A program made the position numbers and the translations under genes. A DNA stretch of 64,000 bases from Agromyces sp. SYSU T00194 (lineage in GTDB: Bacteria > Actinomycetota > Actinomycetes > Actinomycetales > Microbacteriaceae): the NCBI RefSeq assembly GCF_040496035.1, contig NZ_JBEPJZ010000001.1, positions 1,488,001 through 1,552,000 on the forward strand. The letters run 5' to 3'. Numbering within the stretch: the first letter of the stretch is position 1; every line of letters starts with the position of its first letter. The notes beneath the pieces were generated by a model, which was given only the letters and a program-made list of their open reading frames with translations, did not search any database and was not told where the DNA came from. Positions 1 to 9,674 of the stretch are shown piece after piece.

Positions 1-1370
1 ACCGCTACCTGGTCGAGAAGCTCGCGCAGTTCAACCGCGAGCGCATTCCGGAGCGGATCGTGCACGCCAAGGGCGGCGGCGCGTTCGGCACCTTCGTTGC
101 GACCGGCGACGTCTCGCAGTACACGACCGCTGCGGTCTTCCAGCCGGGCGCCGAGTCGGAGACGCTGCTGCGCTTCTCCAGCGTCGCCGGCGAGCAGGGC
201 TCGCCCGACACCTGGCGCGACGTGCGCGGCTTCTCGGTGAAGTTCTACACGACCGAGGGCAACTACGACATCGTCGGCAACAACACCCCGGTGTTCTTCA
301 TCCGCGACGCCATCAAGTTCCCCGACTTCATCCACTCGCAGAAGCGCCTGCCGGGCTCGGGCCTGCGCGACGCCGACATGCAGTGGGACTTCTGGACCCT
401 CTCGCCCGAGTCGGCCCACCAGGTCACCTACCTCATGGGCGACCGCGGCCTGCCGAAGAGCTGGCGTCACCTGCAGGGCTACGGCTCGCACACGTACCAG
501 TGGATCAACGCCGCGGGCGAGCGCTTCTGGGTGAAGTACCACTTCCACTCCAACCAGGGCGTGGAGCGCCTCGACAACGCGGAGGCCGAGGCCATCGCCG
601 GTGCCGACGCCGACCACTACCGCCGCGACCTCTACGAGGCGATCGCGCGCGAGGAGTTCCCGTCGTGGGACGTCAAGGTGCAGGTCATGCCGTACGACGA
701 CGCGAAGGACTACCGGTTCAACCCGTTCGACCTCACGAAGATCTGGCCGCACGAGGACTACCCGCTGATCCCGGTGGGCCGCCTCGAGCTGAACCGCAAC
801 CCGGAGAACTTCTTCGCCGAGATCGAGCAGGCTGCGTTCTCGCCGGCCAACGTCGTGCCGGGCATCGACATCAGCCCCGACAAGATGCTCATGGCCCGCG
901 TGTTCTCGTACCCCGACGCGCAGCGCTACCGCGTCGGCACGAACTACCAGCAGATCCCGGTGAACGCGCCCCACGCCGCCGAGGTGCACTCGTACACGCG
1001 CGACGGCGCCCAGCGCCACCAGTTCCCGCCGGCGACGGCACCGAACTACGCGCCGAACTCGTTCGGCGGCCCGGTCGCCGACCCCGAGCTCGCCCGTGCC
1101 GGCTCGTGGGAGTCCGACGGCGCCCTCGTGCGCACCGCCGCGACGCTGCACGCGGAGGACGACGACTTCGGCCAGCCCGGCTCGCTCTACCGCGACGTCT
1201 TCGACGCCGAGGCCAAGGCGCGGTTCCTCGAGACGCTGACCGGCCAGGCGCAGGCGATCACGGTCGACGAGATCCGCGAGCGGTTCTTCGTGTACTGGAC
1301 GAACGTCGACGCCGACCTCGGTGCCTCGCTCCGCTCGGCGCACGCCGGCGACGCGTCCGCCGCGGCGTAG
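1..1370 (+). CDS. catalase, 5' end cut off by the window edge
   Basis: Heme catalase that breaks hydrogen peroxide into water and oxygen in the cytoplasm. The frame is open from base 3, so the start lies outside the window; 455 residues are visible, and a small-subunit catalase of about 480-500 is expected, so roughly 30-40 N-terminal residues are missing. The GTG at 60 is an internal valine, because [14 protein letters not shown], a catalase hallmark, spans it. The distal histidine is in VHAKG, the distal asparagine in [11 protein letters not shown], and the proximal heme tyrosine in [12 protein letters not shown]. It converges on the exonuclease gene with a gap of only 13 bases. Family assignment is certain. 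Confidence 0.97.
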   Translation, partial: RYLVEKLAQFNRERIPERIVHAKGGGAFGTFVATGDVSQYTTAAVFQPGAESETLLRFSSVAGEQGSPDTWRDVRGFSVKFYTTEGNYDIVGNNTPVFFIRDAIKFPDFIHSQKRLPGSGLRDADMQWDFWTLSPESAHQVTYLMGDRGLPKSWRHLQGYGSHTYQWINAAGERFWVKYHFHSNQGVERLDNAEAEAIAGADADHYRRDLYEAIAREEFPSWDVKVQVMPYDDAKDYRFNPFDLTKIWPHEDYPLIPVGRLELNRNPENFFAEIEQAAFSPANVVPGIDISPDKMLMARVFSYPDAQRYRVGTNYQQIPVNAPHAAEVHSYTRDGAQRHQFPPATAPNYAPNSFGGPVADPELARAGSWESDGALVRTAATLHAEDDDFGQPGSLYRDVFDAEAKARFLETLTGQAQAITVDEIRERFFVYWTNVDADLGASLRSAHAGDASAAA

Positions 1371-1383
1371 TCCGCGCGAACGA

Positions 1384-2316
1384 TCAGCCCCGTGCGGCCG
1401 CCCCCAGGGCGGCGGCTGCACGGGGCATCGCCGTCCCCAGGCCCCAGCGCTCGCCGAGCGACTCGAGGGCGTCCGCGTCCGGTGCCGTGATCCGCGCGTC
1501 CTCGGGGTCGAGCCCGAGCGACAGGTCGCGCACGACCTCGACGACCCTCGGGGCCACATCGAGGTAGTCGGATGCCTCGCCGAGCTTCGCGCGCAGCCGG
1601 GCAGACATCGACGAGGAGGCATCCGCTGCCGCCTGCCGCACCCCGTCGAGGTCGCCGAACTCGCCGAGCAGGCTCGCCGCGGTCTTCTCGCCGATGCCGG
1701 CGACCCCCGGCAGCCCGTCGGAGGTGTCGCCGCGCAGGGCAGCGAAGTCGGCGTACTGCTCGGGCAGCACCCGGTACTTCTCGACGACGGATGCGGCGGT
1801 GAGCACCTCGAGCCGGCTCATGCCGCGCGCCGTGTAGACCACCCGCACGTCTCGCGCGTCGTCGACGAGCTGGAACAGGTCGCGGTCTCCGGTCACCACG
1901 TCGACCGGCATGATCGCCTGCGACGCGAGGCTGCCGATCACGTCGTCGGCCTCGTGGTCGGGAGCGCCCACGACCGGCACGCCGAGCGCGGCGAGCACCT
2001 CGCGGATCACCGGCACCTGCACCTCGAGCGGGTCGGGCACCTCCTCGACCGACGCGCCCGTCTCGACGACCCCGGCGACGCGGTGCGCCTTGTAGCTCGG
2101 GATCAGGTCGACCCGCCACTGCGGCCGCCAGTCGTCGTCCCAGCACGCCACGAGGTGGCTCGGGTCGTAGTCGCCGACCAGCTTCGCGATGAACTCGAGC
2201 AGCCCGCGCACCGCGTTCACGGGGGTGCCGTCGGGTGCCCGGAGCGTGTCGGGCAGGCCGTAGAACGCCCGGAAGTAGAGCGACGCGGTGTCCAGCAACA
2301 TGAGTCGGTCGGTCAC
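1384..2316 (-). CDS. 5'-3' exonuclease (polymerase I N-domain-like)
   Basis: Stand-alone 5'-3' exonuclease of the PIN/FEN superfamily, 310 residues, matching the 5'-nuclease domain of DNA polymerase I; expected to remove flaps or RNA primers in repair and replication. Acidic metal-binding motifs are visible: the N-terminal LLDTASLYFRAFYG, then CWDDDWR, DHEADDVIG and TGDRDLFQLVD, followed by the helix-hairpin-helix segment GLPGVAGIGEKTAASLL. I chose the GTG at 2316 (VTDRLMLLDT) because the conserved domain begins there; the longer reading frame upstream to 2400 is Arg-rich and unlike the family. The 3' end of the coding region also forms a strong hairpin (see 1387-1426). Confidence 0.93.
   Translation of the reverse strand: MTDRLMLLDTASLYFRAFYGLPDTLRAPDGTPVNAVRGLLEFIAKLVGDYDPSHLVACWDDDWRPQWRVDLIPSYKAHRVAGVVETGASVEEVPDPLEVQVPVIREVLAALGVPVVGAPDHEADDVIGSLASQAIMPVDVVTGDRDLFQLVDDARDVRVVYTARGMSRLEVLTAASVVEKYRVLPEQYADFAALRGDTSDGLPGVAGIGEKTAASLLGEFGDLDGVRQAAADASSSMSARLRAKLGEASDYLDVAPRVVEVVRDLSLGLDPEDARITAPDADALESLGERWGLGTAMPRAAAALGAAARG
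1387..1426. terminator. hairpin inside the 3' coding end of the exonuclease gene
   Basis: A perfect 9-bp stem (1387-1395 with 1418-1426) encloses a further G+C-rich inverted repeat. It lies 17 bases past the catalase stop and inside the last codons of the opposing exonuclease gene. It is well placed to terminate catalase transcription. There is no T run, so intrinsic termination is an inference. Confidence 0.5.
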
Positions 2317-2444
2317 GACGACAGTCTCGCAGGTCGGTCGGCGGCGGGCGCGACGGCCTCGTGGCGCCCCGATCCGCGACCGCGCTCTCCACACCTGCAC
2401 GGCTGCGGCCCGGAGCCGCGCGCGCGACTGGTTGGATCGGTGAC

Positions 2445-2663
2445 ATGTTCCCCGAGGACTGGTCGTCGCGCTCGCTCATCGTCGCAGGGTCGGCCTTCGT
2501 GGTCGTCGCGGCCGGGTTCATCGCGATGGGGGTCGTCTCGGGAGACTTCTTCGCCTGGTTCGTCGGCCTGACCTCGGTGCTGCCCGCCCTCGCGATGCTG
2601 GTCAGCGGATCCCGTCGTCGCAGGCGCGACCGCGCGGACACCACGCCCCCGGACGACCGATAG
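2445..2663 (+). CDS. small two-helix membrane protein
   Basis: A 72-residue protein of unknown function. After a short polar start (MFPEDWSSRS) come two hydrophobic segments, about residues 8-28 and 32-50, followed by a highly basic tail (SGSRRRRRDRAD) that should be cytoplasmic. The start is the ATG at 2445; TTGGAT lies seven bases upstream and may be a -10 box of a leaderless transcript, and no clear ribosome binding site is seen. It sits between the divergent exonuclease and the glycosylase genes. No known domain is recognised. Confidence 0.7.
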   Translation: MFPEDWSSRSLIVAGSAFVVVAAGFIAMGVVSGDFFAWFVGLTSVLPALAMLVSGSRRRRRDRADTTPPDDR

Positions 2664-2747
2664 GCAGACCTCCGTCGTGTGCCCTCCGCCCGCTCGGCGA
2701 CCGGCGGGCTGCACGCCCATGGCGGGGGTCGGGTGCACACTTGAGGG

Positions 2748-3659
2748 GTGCGGGCGGATGCGACGGTGAGCTGGATCCCGCGGCATTCGACCGATGTCGT
2801 GGCGACGCTGTCGCCGTTGCGGCGCAGGCCGGGCGATCCGACGCAGTTCGTCGACGCGGGCGCCGTGTGGCGCACGACGCTCACCGACGAGGGCGCCGCG
2901 ACCCTGCGGGTGACGCGGCGGGGCGACGCGCTGCACTGCGACGCGTGGGGGCCGGGCGCACGCGCAGCCGTGGCATCCGCACCCGAGCTCGTCGGGGGCG
3001 CCGATGACCCGACCGGGTTCGACCCGATCACGCCGCTCGTCGCCGAGGCGCACCGCCGCAACCCCGGGCTGCGGATGCCCCGCACCGGCCGCGTCTTCGA
3101 GGCACTCGTGCCCGCGGTGCTCGAGCAGCGGGTCATCTCGGCGCAGGCGCATGCCTCGTGGCGGCACCTGCTGCGCCGGTTCGGCGCGCCCGCACCCGGC
3201 CCCGTGCCCCGCCCGATGCGCGTGGTGCCGGCGCCGGGGGAGTGGGCGCGCGTGCCGTCGTGGGAGTGGCACCGCGCGGGCGTCGACCCGGCCAGGTCGC
3301 GCACGATCGTGGTGGCCGCCCGCTACGCCGACCGCCTCGAGGAGGCTGCGGCCATGGCGCCCGCCGACGCCATCGCCCGACTCCGCTACGTGCCCGGCAT
3401 CGGCGAGTGGACCGCCGCCGAGATCGCGCAGCGCGCCTTCGGCGACCCCGACGCACTGTCGGTCGGCGACTACCACCTCTCGAACTACGTCGGCCACGCC
3501 ATGTTCGGTCGCGACATGACCGACGACGAGATGCTCGAGGCGCTCGAGCCGTGGCGCGGGCACCGTCAGCGGGTCGTGCGGCTGCTGGGTGCGACCGGGG
3601 TCCCGGGCAAGCCGCGCCGCGCGCCGCGGGCGGCGTTCGTCGACCACCGCGCGCGCTGA
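2748..3659 (+). CDS. DNA-3-methyladenine glycosylase (AlkA-like HhH-GPD)
   Basis: Base-excision repair glycosylase of the HhH-GPD superfamily, 303 residues, predicted to remove alkylated purines such as 3-methyladenine. The helix-hairpin-helix is LRYVPGIGEWTAAEIAQRAF near residues 215-235, followed about 12 residues later by SVGDYHL, whose aspartate is the catalytic residue of the family. The N-terminal part (residues 1-100) resembles the AlkA-type beta domain only loosely. The start is GTG 2748. The upstream bases CACACT and six spacer bases could be a weak leaderless promoter. Substrate range cannot be read from sequence. Confidence 0.9.
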   Translation: MRADATVSWIPRHSTDVVATLSPLRRRPGDPTQFVDAGAVWRTTLTDEGAATLRVTRRGDALHCDAWGPGARAAVASAPELVGGADDPTGFDPITPLVAEAHRRNPGLRMPRTGRVFEALVPAVLEQRVISAQAHASWRHLLRRFGAPAPGPVPRPMRVVPAPGEWARVPSWEWHRAGVDPARSRTIVVAARYADRLEEAAAMAPADAIARLRYVPGIGEWTAAEIAQRAFGDPDALSVGDYHLSNYVGHAMFGRDMTDDEMLEALEPWRGHRQRVVRLLGATGVPGKPRRAPRAAFVDHRAR

Positions 3660-3665
3660 GGTGGC

Positions 3666-4985
3666 CTACGTCTCCGGGTCGTTGATCCAGTTCGTGAGGA
3701 GGTCGGAGACCTCGTCGTAGACGATGCTGTTGGCGTCGTTGTATTCACGGATCTTTGCATTCCACGACTTGATGGCCTCCTCCATCGCCTCCTGCTCCGC
3801 CTCCGTGACCTCCGCCCCGCCCGGTGACCCGGATGCGTACGCGTCGTCGGTGACGTCGAACCAGTGCTCGAGTTCGGGGAGGGTGCCCGCGAGTCGTTCC
3901 ATCTGATCCTCGAACATGTCCTCGAGGTCGCCCAGCTCAGCGGTCCGCTCGTCCTTGGAGATGTTCGCGAACAGGCGCCGACCGTGGTCCACTCCGGCGC
4001 GCGCGTTCTCGACAGCGGTCTCGGCGGCCTCGACATCCCCTTGGTTCATCGCCGAGACCGAGTCGTTGATCGGGTCGATGGCCGTTCCGAGGAACGACTG
4101 GAGGCGCTCGATGCCGGCGCGCACCCGCTGGGTGAACAGGTAGTCCTCAAGAGCGGCGTCGAGTTCCTCCTGTGTGTCGGCGAACGCGACCTCGCCGAGC
4201 GACGCGTCCGTTGCGTCCTCCTTCTCGCTTTCCGACAGCCCGAGACCGATGAGATCGAACTTGATCGGGACTTCGTCCAGGTTCGCGCGCTCCTTGAGAT
4301 CTTCGAGGTTGCGTCCGCACCCGTCCTCCACGCTGCCAGCGAGCAGCAGGACCTGGCGGTCGCCGGTGAAGCCCTTGAGTGCGTTGATGGCCTGGATTCC
4401 CGCGGTGACGACGTTCGACGCGCCGGACGCCTCCAGTGCGGAACTGGCCGACTTGATCGCATCGCTCCGCCCTGACGCGATCGGTACGTCGAAGGAGAGC
4501 TGCTCCTCCGCATCGCACTCCTCGACCCCGTACGTGGAGAGGCCGAGCTGTTCTTCGCCGAAGTCGAACAGGTGCTCGGCGACGTTGCCCTGAGCCGCCT
4601 CGAGCTTGCTCCCTGCGCCATCGAACGACTCGCCCATCGCCGCAGAGGAGTCGAGCACGATCAGGTAGGCGGGATTCGCCAGGACCACCTGCGCCTGATG
4701 GACGAGTGCGCCGGTCGTCAGAAGGCCCCCGGAGACGAGCAACGGCACCGCGATGATCGAGATCCGTCTGGTCGCGTACCGCTTCCAGACCGGCAGCGGA
4801 TCGCGGATCCAGACGACCAGGGCGACGAGGGAGACGCCGGCAAGGAGTGCCGCGGGGATCTTGAACCAATTCGAGATCGGGAAGATCAGCGTGACGAGCG
4901 CGCCGACGATGAACGCGATGATGCCCGTGATCAGTTTCGTGATGTTCGACTCGGCGAGCTCCGCGAGTCGGTTGCGCTTGCCCAT
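3666..4985 (-). CDS. membrane-anchored VWA-like protein with a degenerate MIDAS
   Basis: A 439-residue protein. Three hydrophobic segments lie at about residues 16-36, 43-60 and 76-97, followed by a domain beginning YLIVLDSSAAMGESFDG that resembles a von Willebrand factor A domain in fold order (beta strand, DxS, then VVTAGIQAINALKG and RQVLLLAGSVEDG). The metal-ion site is imperfect: DxSxS reads DSSAA, so the second serine is missing. The remaining 200 residues are acidic, probably helical and lack a recognised domain. It lies convergent with the glycosylase, only six bases away. Function unknown; a surface or envelope sensor or scaffold is a guess. Confidence 0.75.
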   Translation of the reverse strand: MGKRNRLAELAESNITKLITGIIAFIVGALVTLIFPISNWFKIPAALLAGVSLVALVVWIRDPLPVWKRYATRRISIIAVPLLVSGGLLTTGALVHQAQVVLANPAYLIVLDSSAAMGESFDGAGSKLEAAQGNVAEHLFDFGEEQLGLSTYGVEECDAEEQLSFDVPIASGRSDAIKSASSALEASGASNVVTAGIQAINALKGFTGDRQVLLLAGSVEDGCGRNLEDLKERANLDEVPIKFDLIGLGLSESEKEDATDASLGEVAFADTQEELDAALEDYLFTQRVRAGIERLQSFLGTAIDPINDSVSAMNQGDVEAAETAVENARAGVDHGRRLFANISKDERTAELGDLEDMFEDQMERLAGTLPELEHWFDVTDDAYASGSPGGAEVTEAEQEAMEEAIKSWNAKIREYNDANSIVYDEVSDLLTNWINDPET

Positions 4986-5080
4986 GGTGAACCCCTCCCA
5001 GCAGTCAGGGGTTCGTGTATTCAGGTGTGTGCGCCACTCCCATAGTGTCCGACGCGGACGCGCGGTGTCCAGCCTGCGGC

Positions 5081-5911
5081 TCAGGCGCTGTCGCGCGGGA
5101 GCATCCTGCCCACCGCCGCGACGGCGTCATGCACCTCGGACACCTCGGCGTGCGCCTCCAACCCGACCGCTGACAGCAGGGCGACGGATGCCTCGGCCTG
5201 GCGCGCGCTCGTCTCGATCAGCACGACCCCGCCGGCCGCCAGCCAGCGCGGCGCGGCCTCGGCGATCCGACGGTGCAGCGCGAGGCCGTCGGCACCCCCG
5301 TCGAGCGCGACGAGCGGCTCGGCCTCGCGCGCCTCGCGCGGCATGTGGGCGACCTCGTCGGTCGGCACGTAGGGCGCGTTCGCGACGAGGCAGTCGACGC
5401 GGCCGAGCAGGTCGCGCGGCAGCGGGGCGTCGAGGTCGCCGACCCCGACGAAGCCCTCGAACTCCGCGAGGTTGCGCCGTGCGTAGCCGGCTGCGACCGG
5501 GTCGAGGTCCGCGGCGTGCACGCGCACCGCGACCCCCGCATGCTGCAGTTCCGCGGCCGCCGCCGCGGCGATCGCCGCGACCCCGCAGCACAGCTCGACG
5601 AGCACCGCCGGACGCCCGGCGACCCCACGGCACGCTGCCGCCGCGAGCTGCGCGAGGAACTCCGACCGCCGCCGCGGCACGAACACGCCCGGCCCCACGG
5701 CCATGTGCCGCCCGCGGAACTCCGCCCACCCGAGCAGGTGCTCGAGGGGTTCGCCGTCGACGCGTCGCCGCACGAGTTCCTCGAGCTCGGAGGCATCCGT
5801 CGCCGCCTCGACCAGCAGGGCGGCCTCCTCCTCGGCGAACACGCATCCGGCGGCGCGCAGTCGCGCGACGAGCGCTGTCGGCGTGCCGCCCGGCGCGTCG
5901 GACGTCGTCAC
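5081..5911 (-). CDS. PrmC-related protein N5-glutamine methyltransferase, unknown substrate
   Basis: SAM-dependent methyltransferase of 276 residues, related to PrmC/HemK. The SAM-binding motif is VELCCGVAAIAAAAA, and the substrate-glutamine loop reads NAPYVPTDEV instead of the NPPY of classical PrmC. This variant is typical of an actinobacterial subfamily annotated as putative protein-(glutamine-N5) methyltransferase. The N-terminal helical domain contains the conserved EPLEHLLGWAEFRG and GVFVPRRRSE. The GTG start at 5911 overlaps the stop of the VOC gene (GTGA), so the two are translationally coupled. Whether it modifies release factors or another protein is not known. Confidence 0.88.
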   Translation of the reverse strand: MTTSDAPGGTPTALVARLRAAGCVFAEEEAALLVEAATDASELEELVRRRVDGEPLEHLLGWAEFRGRHMAVGPGVFVPRRRSEFLAQLAAAACRGVAGRPAVLVELCCGVAAIAAAAAAELQHAGVAVRVHAADLDPVAAGYARRNLAEFEGFVGVGDLDAPLPRDLLGRVDCLVANAPYVPTDEVAHMPREAREAEPLVALDGGADGLALHRRIAEAAPRWLAAGGVVLIETSARQAEASVALLSAVGLEAHAEVSEVHDAVAAVGRMLPRDSA

Positions 5912-6270
5912 CCGCTCGTGTCGATCACGTCGAAGTGGTTGCCCTCGGTGTCCTCGAGCACGATCCAGTCGGCGCCCGGTGGGTAGCGGTCCCAGTCGAT
6001 GTGGCGCGCGCCGAGCCCGACGAGGCGGTCGATCTCCGCACGTTGGTCGTCGGCGTAGAGGTCGAAGTGCATGCGCGGCGGCAGGCTCACGCGCGAGCGA
6101 TCCTGCGAAAGCGCGATCGACGTGCCGGTGTCCGCGCCCGCCCGCGGATCGAGGATCACCCAGTCCTCGCCGGGCTCGCGCCGCGGCACGTAGTCGAGCG
6201 CCGCGCACCAGAACGCCATCGCGCGCCGCAGGTCGTCGACTCCGAGCACGACGGTCCCGATGGTCAGCAT
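5908..6270 (-). CDS. VOC family (glyoxalase-like) protein
   Basis: A 120-residue single-domain vicinal-oxygen-chelate protein. The N-terminal VVLGVDDLRRAMAFWCAALDY and the C-terminal DWIVLEDTEGNHFDVID are the two beta-alpha-beta-beta-beta half motifs; the metal ligand positions include His in MHFDLYADD and Glu/His-rich residues in EGNHFD. Substrate unknown; such small actinobacterial members are often annotated as glyoxalase/bleomycin-resistance-like. The start is the ATG at 6270, six bases after a TAGGGT hexamer, so the transcript is probably leaderless. The downstream methyltransferase overlaps its stop by four bases. Confidence 0.88.
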   Translation of the reverse strand: MLTIGTVVLGVDDLRRAMAFWCAALDYVPRREPGEDWVILDPRAGADTGTSIALSQDRSRVSLPPRMHFDLYADDQRAEIDRLVGLGARHIDWDRYPPGADWIVLEDTEGNHFDVIDTSG

Positions 6271-6282
6271 GCGGTCACCCTA
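6271..6282 (-). promoter_or_regulatory. probable leaderless promoter -10 (VOC gene)
   Basis: TAGGGT on the minus strand at 6282-6277 is followed by six bases and then the ATG of the VOC gene. Confidence 0.6.
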
Positions 6283-9228
6283 CGCGCGGTCGGTCGACCG
6301 GACAACGACCTGCTCGCCGGCCCGCCGGGCGTCCTGCGCGGCGATCCACGCGGCGACCTCGGTGCGCCGGGCCATGCCGAGCTTGGCGAGGATGTGCTCG
6401 ACGTGCGTCGACACCGTGCTCGGCGAGATCACCAGGGTGCGCGCGATCTCGCGGTTCGTCGCGCCGGTGCCGACCAGGCGCGCGACGTCGACCTCGCGCG
6501 CGCTGAGCGGGCCGATGCCGCCCGCGGGGGCATCCGTCGCCGCCTCCGATGCCAGGCGCTCGAGCAGCGGGCTGCCGGCCTTCCGTGCCCACTGCAGGGC
6601 GGATGCCGCGTGCGCGGCCGCCTCCGCCGGCCTGCGCGTGCGCGCGCAGGCGTGCGCCAGGTCGACCTCCGCCTGCACGCCCTCCCAGCAGCGGTCGCGT
6701 TGGCGCCACCCCGCGGCGGCCCGCTCCAGCAGCTCGCGCGCCCGGCCGGTGCGTCCCTCCGCGAGCAGCAGCACGCCGTCGGCGTGGTCGAGCACGGGCA
6801 GGGTGCCCGGAATGCTGCGCCGGCGCACGAGGTCGCCCGTCTCCTCGACCCACGCGCGAGCGACGGCACGATCGCCGAGCCGGGCCCGCAGCCCCGTGAG
6901 CACGTGCGGGAAGAGGTACGCGGCGTCGGCCACCTCGCGCGACGCGGCCAGCGCCTCACCGGTGCGGCGGCGCGCCTCGTCGGCGCGGCCGTCGTGCAGG
7001 GCGACCTCGGCGAGGCCCCAGAGCGCGGGGGAGAGCCGCTGGAGCTCGCCCATCCGCTCGCCGATCTCGCGCGCCTCGTCGAGGTGCGTCGTCGCGTGCG
7101 CGAACCGCGCGCGCCCGAGTTCGAGGTAGCCGAGCACGTGCAGCGCCGTGACGCGCGTCGTGATGCCGCCCTGCCCGTCGGCGAGCACCCGTCGCGCGGC
7201 CGTGTCGGCACCGGCCCAGTCGCCGGTCGCCCAGCGCACGTGGGCCTCGTGGGCAGCCAGGTAGTGGTGGTCGTTCCAGCGCTCCGTGCGGGCGGTGTAG
7301 TCGACGCCCGCCGCGATGCGGTCCGCGGCGCGCGCGTACTCGACGAGCACCGACGCCGACGAGCCCACCATGCGGAACCCGCGGGACGCCTCGGCCTCCT
7401 GCCCGTCGGCGGCGGCCTCCGCGAGTGCCTGCTCGAGCAGCGCCCAGCCCTCGTCCATGCGCCCCGCGAACACGAGATCGCTGCCGAGGGTGGTCGCGAT
7501 GTTGCGTCGCAGGGCCGGCGCCTCACCGTCGGCGAGACCGGAGCGCGCCGACTCCGCGTAGGCGATGGACTCGTCCAGCCGGCGGTCGAGCATCGTAGCG
7601 GCCGCGAGCGACGCGAGCAGGCCGGCGCGCACCTCGGCCGGCACGTCCGCCCGTCCGTCCAGCCGCGCGAGGGCGTCCTCGGCGAGTGCGCGCCTGGTCT
7701 CGAGGTCGTCGCCGAGGAGGTGCCGCGCCGCGACGAGGGCGGGTACCAGGCGTGCCGCGGACACCTCGTCGCCCGCGTCGCGGTGCAGCGCCACCGCGCT
7801 GCGCAGCTGTGCGGCGGCGGCCGCATTGTCGTCGATCGCGGCGAGCTCCGCCGCGAGGCGCGCACGCAGCGCCGCCCGTTCGCCCGTCGGCGCCGACGAC
7901 GACATCGTGCGCTCCGCCCGCCGGTAGAGGTCGACGGCCTCGCGGTGCGCGGAGACCCGCACGGCGTCGGCCGCCGCGGCCAGGGCGTGCCGGTGCGCCT
8001 CGGCGGCGCGGCCCGCGTGCTCGAACTGGTCGGACACGAGCGCGTCGGAGAATCCCGCCGCGACGGCGGCGTCGGCGACCGCGCCGTGCAGGCGGCGCCG
8101 GTGCAGGGGAGGGATGGCGCCGTACACCGCGTCGCGGATGAGCGCGTGCCGGAAGTCGAACCGCCGCCCGTCGGTACCCGGCACCACCAGCAGCGCCGTG
8201 CGGAGCGCGAGGATCGCATCGTCGACGGCATCGTGGTCGCGGTCGGTCGCGGCCGCCAGCAGGTCGACGTCGAACGAACGCCCGACCACGGCGGCGACCT
8301 CGAGCAGGTCGCGCGCGCCGGGGTCGAGGCACTCGACCCGCACGAGCACCGCATCGCCGACGGTGTCGGGCACGGCGTCGTCGCCGTCCCCGTCGGCCGA
8401 GGCGGCGAGCAGTTCCTCCACGTGCAGCGGGATGCCGTCGCCACGCTGGGCGAGCCGGCGCACGGTCTCGGTCGAGGCCACGCGTCCGGTGATCGACTCG
8501 ATCATCGCGCGCGTGCCGTCCGGGTCGAGTCGCGCCAGTCGGGCCTCCTCGGCGGCGCGCCGGGCGACCAGCCGGCCACGCCAGGCGCGCAGCGACGAGC
8601 GGGGGTACAGCTCGTCGCTGCGATACGTGGCGATGACCATGGCCCCCGGCGGCACGCCGTCGACCACGCGCTCGAGCACGTCGAGGCTGAGGTCGTCGGC
8701 CCAGTGCAGGTCCTCGATCGCGAGCACGGCAGGAGCCGGGCGGAGCAGCTCGAGGCAGGTGGCGGCGAGGTCGCCGACGAGGATGCGACGACGGCGCGCG
8801 GCATCCGCGCCGCTCGCGTCCGGCTCGCCGGCGAGCAGCCCGCGCAGGCGTCGACCCGCCGCGTGGGCCCGCACCGAGCGGGCGGCGGTGTCCTCTGCGG
8901 CGGTGTCCTCCGCACCGGCGTCCTCCGCGCCGATCCGCTCGGCGAGGAGCGCCTCCGCGAGGGCGAGCAGCAGGCTCCCCGCGACCTCGGAGTCGCGCGG
9001 GTACGCTCCCGCCGCGTGGAGCGCCGTGCCGTGCGGCAGCCGCTCGCCGATCTCGCCCAGCAACCGGGTCTTGCCGATGCCCGCCTCTCCGGCCAGGAGC
9101 AGCACCTCGCCGCGTTCGCGGGATGCGGCCAGGCGCCGCTCCGCGAGGGCGAGAAGGTCGGCCCTGCCGACCAGCAGCGGGCAGACCCGGGACGGGGCGT
9201 CCGGCATCGACGGGTCCGCGGGCGGCAT
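6280..9228 (-). CDS. large ATP-binding LuxR-family (LAL/MalT-type) regulator
   Basis: Transcription regulator of 982 residues, of the large ATP-binding LuxR type. An N-terminal AAA/STAND ATPase has Walker [16 protein letters not shown] near residue 40 and Walker [17 protein letters not shown] long TPR-like helical region (about residues 430-890) probably senses a ligand or partner. A C-terminal LuxR helix-turn-helix ([15 protein letters not shown], then [19 protein letters not shown]) binds DNA. I chose ATG 9228, because TACACT lies six bases upstream as a leaderless -10 box. It is divergent from the nickel-binding protein gene across 131 bases, so it may control that gene. Ligand unknown. 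Confidence 0.9.
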   Translation of the reverse strand: MPPADPSMPDAPSRVCPLLVGRADLLALAERRLAASRERGEVLLLAGEAGIGKTRLLGEIGERLPHGTALHAAGAYPRDSEVAGSLLLALAEALLAERIGAEDAGAEDTAAEDTAARSVRAHAAGRRLRGLLAGEPDASGADAARRRRILVGDLAATCLELLRPAPAVLAIEDLHWADDLSLDVLERVVDGVPPGAMVIATYRSDELYPRSSLRAWRGRLVARRAAEEARLARLDPDGTRAMIESITGRVASTETVRRLAQRGDGIPLHVEELLAASADGDGDDAVPDTVGDAVLVRVECLDPGARDLLEVAAVVGRSFDVDLLAAATDRDHDAVDDAILALRTALLVVPGTDGRRFDFRHALIRDAVYGAIPPLHRRRLHGAVADAAVAAGFSDALVSDQFEHAGRAAEAHRHALAAAADAVRVSAHREAVDLYRRAERTMSSSAPTGERAALRARLAAELAAIDDNAAAAAQLRSAVALHRDAGDEVSAARLVPALVAARHLLGDDLETRRALAEDALARLDGRADVPAEVRAGLLASLAAATMLDRRLDESIAYAESARSGLADGEAPALRRNIATTLGSDLVFAGRMDEGWALLEQALAEAAADGQEAEASRGFRMVGSSASVLVEYARAADRIAAGVDYTARTERWNDHHYLAAHEAHVRWATGDWAGADTAARRVLADGQGGITTRVTALHVLGYLELGRARFAHATTHLDEAREIGERMGELQRLSPALWGLAEVALHDGRADEARRRTGEALAASREVADAAYLFPHVLTGLRARLGDRAVARAWVEETGDLVRRRSIPGTLPVLDHADGVLLLAEGRTGRARELLERAAAGWRQRDRCWEGVQAEVDLAHACARTRRPAEAAAHAASALQWARKAGSPLLERLASEAATDAPAGGIGPLSAREVDVARLVGTGATNREIARTLVISPSTVSTHVEHILAKLGMARRTEVAAWIAAQDARRAGEQVVVRSTDRA

Positions 9229-9240
9229 GCGGCCAGTGTA
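9229..9240 (-). promoter_or_regulatory. probable leaderless promoter -10 (LuxR-type regulator)
   Basis: TACACT on the minus strand (9240-9235), six bases before the chosen ATG. It decides the start: upstream in-frame ATGs would lie before the promoter. Confidence 0.6.
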
Positions 9241-9359
9241 TTGACCCTGCGGGACGCGACCGACCGCCGCCGGCCGGCTCCGGGACATGATCGGTCGCAC
9301 GACCGATGCCCGGCGCGGGCGCGACCGCCATCGTGGAGGTCCTACGGAAGGAGCCAGCG

Positions 9360-9608
9360 ATGGCACAGTTCATGGATGTCCACGAGGGATTCGTCGGCGT
9401 GACGACGGACCAGCTCTCGGCGGCGCACGACGCCGACCTCGCGATCGAGTCGGAGGAGGGCGTGCACTTCGAGCACGCGTGGATCGACTCGGCCAGCGGC
9501 AAGGTGTGGTGCCTGTCGACCGGCCCCTCGAAGGAGGCGGTCATGCGCGTCCACGAGCGCGCCGGTCACCCGACGGCCGAGGTCTACGAGCTCACCGGCG
9601 AGGTCTGA
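9360..9608 (+). CDS. SCO4226-type nickel-binding protein (DUF4242)
   Basis: Small soluble protein of 82 residues that matches the DUF4242/SCO4226 family, a ferredoxin-like fold shown in Streptomyces to bind nickel. Visible hallmarks are [50 protein letters not shown] and [15 protein letters not shown], with several histidines that could be metal ligands. The start is ATG 9360 with a good ribosome binding site (GGAAGGAG) ending about 7 bases before it, in contrast to the many leaderless neighbours. A 13-bp-stem hairpin follows. Physiological role unknown. Confidence 0.88.
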   Translation: MAQFMDVHEGFVGVTTDQLSAAHDADLAIESEEGVHFEHAWIDSASGKVWCLSTGPSKEAVMRVHERAGHPTAEVYELTGEV

Positions 9609-9615
9609 GCGCGCG

Positions 9616-9658
9616 GTGCCCGGGCGGAACGGGACCCGAACCCGGTCCGCCCGGGCAC
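9616..9658. terminator. bidirectional hairpin between convergent genes
   Basis: A perfect 13-bp stem (9616-9628 with 9646-9658) with a small inner CGGG/CCCG pairing lies between the convergent nickel-binding protein and winged-helix regulator genes. There is no T tract; termination is inferred from position and stability. Confidence 0.65.
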
Positions 9659-9674
9659 GCGTCGGCGGCGCGGT

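Noticed and set aside
2313..3647. Long minus-strand frame opposite the AlkA-like gene
   Set aside because: Shadow of the glycosylase gene; the plus-strand protein has the HhH motif and catalytic Asp.
4753..9402. Open frame of 1549 codons on the plus strand
   Set aside because: It is antisense to three well-supported genes (methyltransferase, VOC, LuxR-type), is Arg-rich throughout and has no recognisable domain.
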